Under the pieces are notes generated by a model. That model was not told the DNA's origin. It worked only from the letters and a program-made list of their open reading frames with translations, and ran no database searches. The position numbers and the translations under genes are program-made. Source: DATDCY01 sp031406795 [NCBI: Candidatus Rokuibacteriota bacterium] (GTDB lineage Bacteria; JAUVQV01). Taken from it: DNA of 9,022 bases. Below, piece by piece: positions 8,023 to 9,022 of this stretch (the stretch's first letter is position 1; every line of letters begins with the position of its first letter). The DNA lies in assembly GCA_031406795.1 (NCBI GenBank), contig JANOHV010000036.1:1-9022 (forward strand). Direction: 5' to 3'.

Positions 8023-9022
8023 GTTCTCCCCCCGAGCCACAGCAGGACGCCGAGAACGGCGACCAGTCCAAGCGCCATGAAAAGCAGATAGTCGCGGACC
8101 TTGCCGGTTTGCAGCCGGGCCAGCGCCGCGCCCCAGCCGCGCGCGGTGTCGGCGACGCCGTTCACGATGCCGTCGATCACGTCGAGATCGAAGCGCAGCG
8201 CCCAGCGCGCCGTGGCCAGCAGCGGGCGGACGATCGCCGCCGCGTAGATCTCGTCGACGTAGAATTTGTTCAGCGACAACGCGTAAAGGCGCGGCCACGA
8301 CGCCGCGATGCGCCCCGGGTCGACAAGGCCCTTCTGATAGGTCACCCAGGCGAAGGTCAGCCCGCCGAGCGCGACCACGATCGCCAGGGCCTCGGCCAGA
8401 TGCGCCCCGGGGACCTCCGCATGTTCGGCGGACGGCAGCACGCGGCCGAGGAACTCGCCGAACCCGTGCTCAAGCGGCCAGCCCGCGACGAAGGACATCA
8501 CCGCGAGGATGACCAGCGGCGCGAGCATCACCCAGGGCGATTCGTGCACGCCGCCGTGGCCGTGCCCGCCGTGATCCGCGGCGTCGTGCCCGCCGTGCGA
8601 CGCGGCCGCGGGCGCCGGGTGCAGCGCGTCGGCGTCGCGCCTGCCGAAGAACACCGAGAAGACGGCGCGGAAGACGTAGAAGGCCGTTCCGCCGGCGGCG
8701 AGCACGGCGAAGCCGAAGAGGACGTAGTGGTGCCCCGCGAAGGCGGCTCCGAGGATCATCTCCTTGCTGAAGAAGCCGGCGAACGGGAAGATGCCGGCCA
8801 GCGCCAGCGAGCCGACGACGAAGGTGGTCGTCGTCCAGGGGATGTGCCGGGCGAGCCGCCCCTGGCGCGTGATGTCGCAGTCCCCGCCGATCGCGTGCAT
8901 GACGCTGCCCGACCCGAGGAAGAGCAGCGCCTTGAAAAAGGCGTGGGTGAAGAGGTGGAAGATCGCCCCGACCCACGCGCCCACGCCGAGCCCCAGGAAC
9001 ATGAAGCCGAGCTGGCTCACCG
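8019..9022 (-). CDS. nuoL: NADH-quinone oxidoreductase subunit L, C-terminal half (runs off the window)
   Basis: NuoL is the distal proton-pumping subunit of complex I, whose long amphipathic helix runs along NuoM and NuoN. About 333 residues are present, roughly half of a family protein of 600-plus. The first codons, VSQLGFMF, are mid-protein (usually ..YSTVSQLGY..), so the GTG at 9020 is not a start; the true start lies beyond the right edge. Visible motifs are FHLFTHAFFKALLFLGSGS (residues 21-39 of the visible part) with channel His and Lys, and GIFPFAGFFSKEMIL with the conserved Lys86. Between hydrophobic segments lies a His/Gly-rich loop (about 134-159) with seven His. The C-terminal part LNKFYVDEIYAA...RPLL and the last membrane helix, after TGKVRDYLLF, correspond to the lateral helix and its anchor. 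The stop overlaps the nuoM GTG. Confidence 0.95.
   Translation of the reverse strand, partial: VSQLGFMFLGLGVGAWVGAIFHLFTHAFFKALLFLGSGSVMHAIGGDCDITRQGRLARHIPWTTTTFVVGSLALAGIFPFAGFFSKEMILGAAFAGHHYVLFGFAVLAAGGTAFYVFRAVFSVFFGRRDADALHPAPAAASHGGHDAADHGGHGHGGVHESPWVMLAPLVILAVMSFVAGWPLEHGFGEFLGRVLPSAEHAEVPGAHLAEALAIVVALGGLTFAWVTYQKGLVDPGRIAASWPRLYALSLNKFYVDEIYAAAIVRPLLATARWALRFDLDVIDGIVNGVADTARGWGAALARLQTGKVRDYLLFMALGLVAVLGVLLWLGGRT

Noticed and set aside
6133-8091. A 652-codon open frame on the plus strand opposite nuoM and part of nuoN
   Set aside because: Same cause: an antisense shadow with Arg/Glu/Gln/His-rich low-complexity product and no recognisable domain.
8023-8298. Longer nuoM start inside nuoL
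   Set aside because: That stretch is an Arg-rich shadow of nuoL. The GTG at 8022 has a strong SD tract and the typical 4-base stop-start overlap.

Overview
The window is GC-rich bacterial chromosomal DNA. All recognisable complete genes lie head to tail on the minus strand. In transcription order (right to left) they are nuoL (3' part only), nuoM, nuoN, aroE, pilB, pilT and pilC (5' part only). The genes are tightly packed: nuoL/nuoM overlap by 4 bp and the other gaps are 34 to 122 bp. No stretch longer than about 150 bases lacks a gene. The separate NuoL, NuoM and NuoN subunits, and the order pilB-pilT-pilC known from Geobacter- and Myxococcus-type type IVa pilus clusters, suggest a GC-rich Gram-negative bacterium, perhaps of the deltaproteobacterial type (Desulfobacterota/Myxococcota) or a neighbouring phylum. 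No rRNA or other taxonomic marker is present, so this placement is a weak inference.

Right part (about 5055-9022): the last three membrane subunits of NADH:quinone oxidoreductase (complex I). NuoL, NuoM and NuoN are the antiporter-like proton-pumping subunits. The Glu and Lys residues of the pumping channels are all visible in NuoM and NuoN. The earlier nuo genes should lie beyond the right edge.

Middle (4160-5020): aroE, shikimate dehydrogenase, 34 bp after nuoN and probably read through from the nuo operon. A 122-bp gap follows, holding a good sigma70-type promoter (17-bp spacer) pointing into pilB. Transcription of the pilus genes is therefore probably started separately from nuo-aroE.

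Left part (1-4037): pilB (extension ATPase), pilT (retraction ATPase) and pilC (inner-membrane platform). These are the motor core of a type IVa pilus used for twitching, adhesion or surface contact. PilB has an N-terminal MshEN domain with two 24-residue motifs exactly 5 residues apart, which predicts cyclic-di-GMP control of extension.

The one real anomaly is at the left edge. PilC reads normally to residue 293 or 294 (about position 148-151), then loses all family resemblance although the frame stays open. Bases 2-88 on the opposite strand instead read like a piece of a sensor histidine kinase. A 15-bp palindrome sits exactly on the junction. This is either a rearrangement that truncates pilC or, more probably, a chimeric join or assembly error near a contig end. 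I found no new biological system in this window. Apart from that junction it is ordinary conserved gene content.
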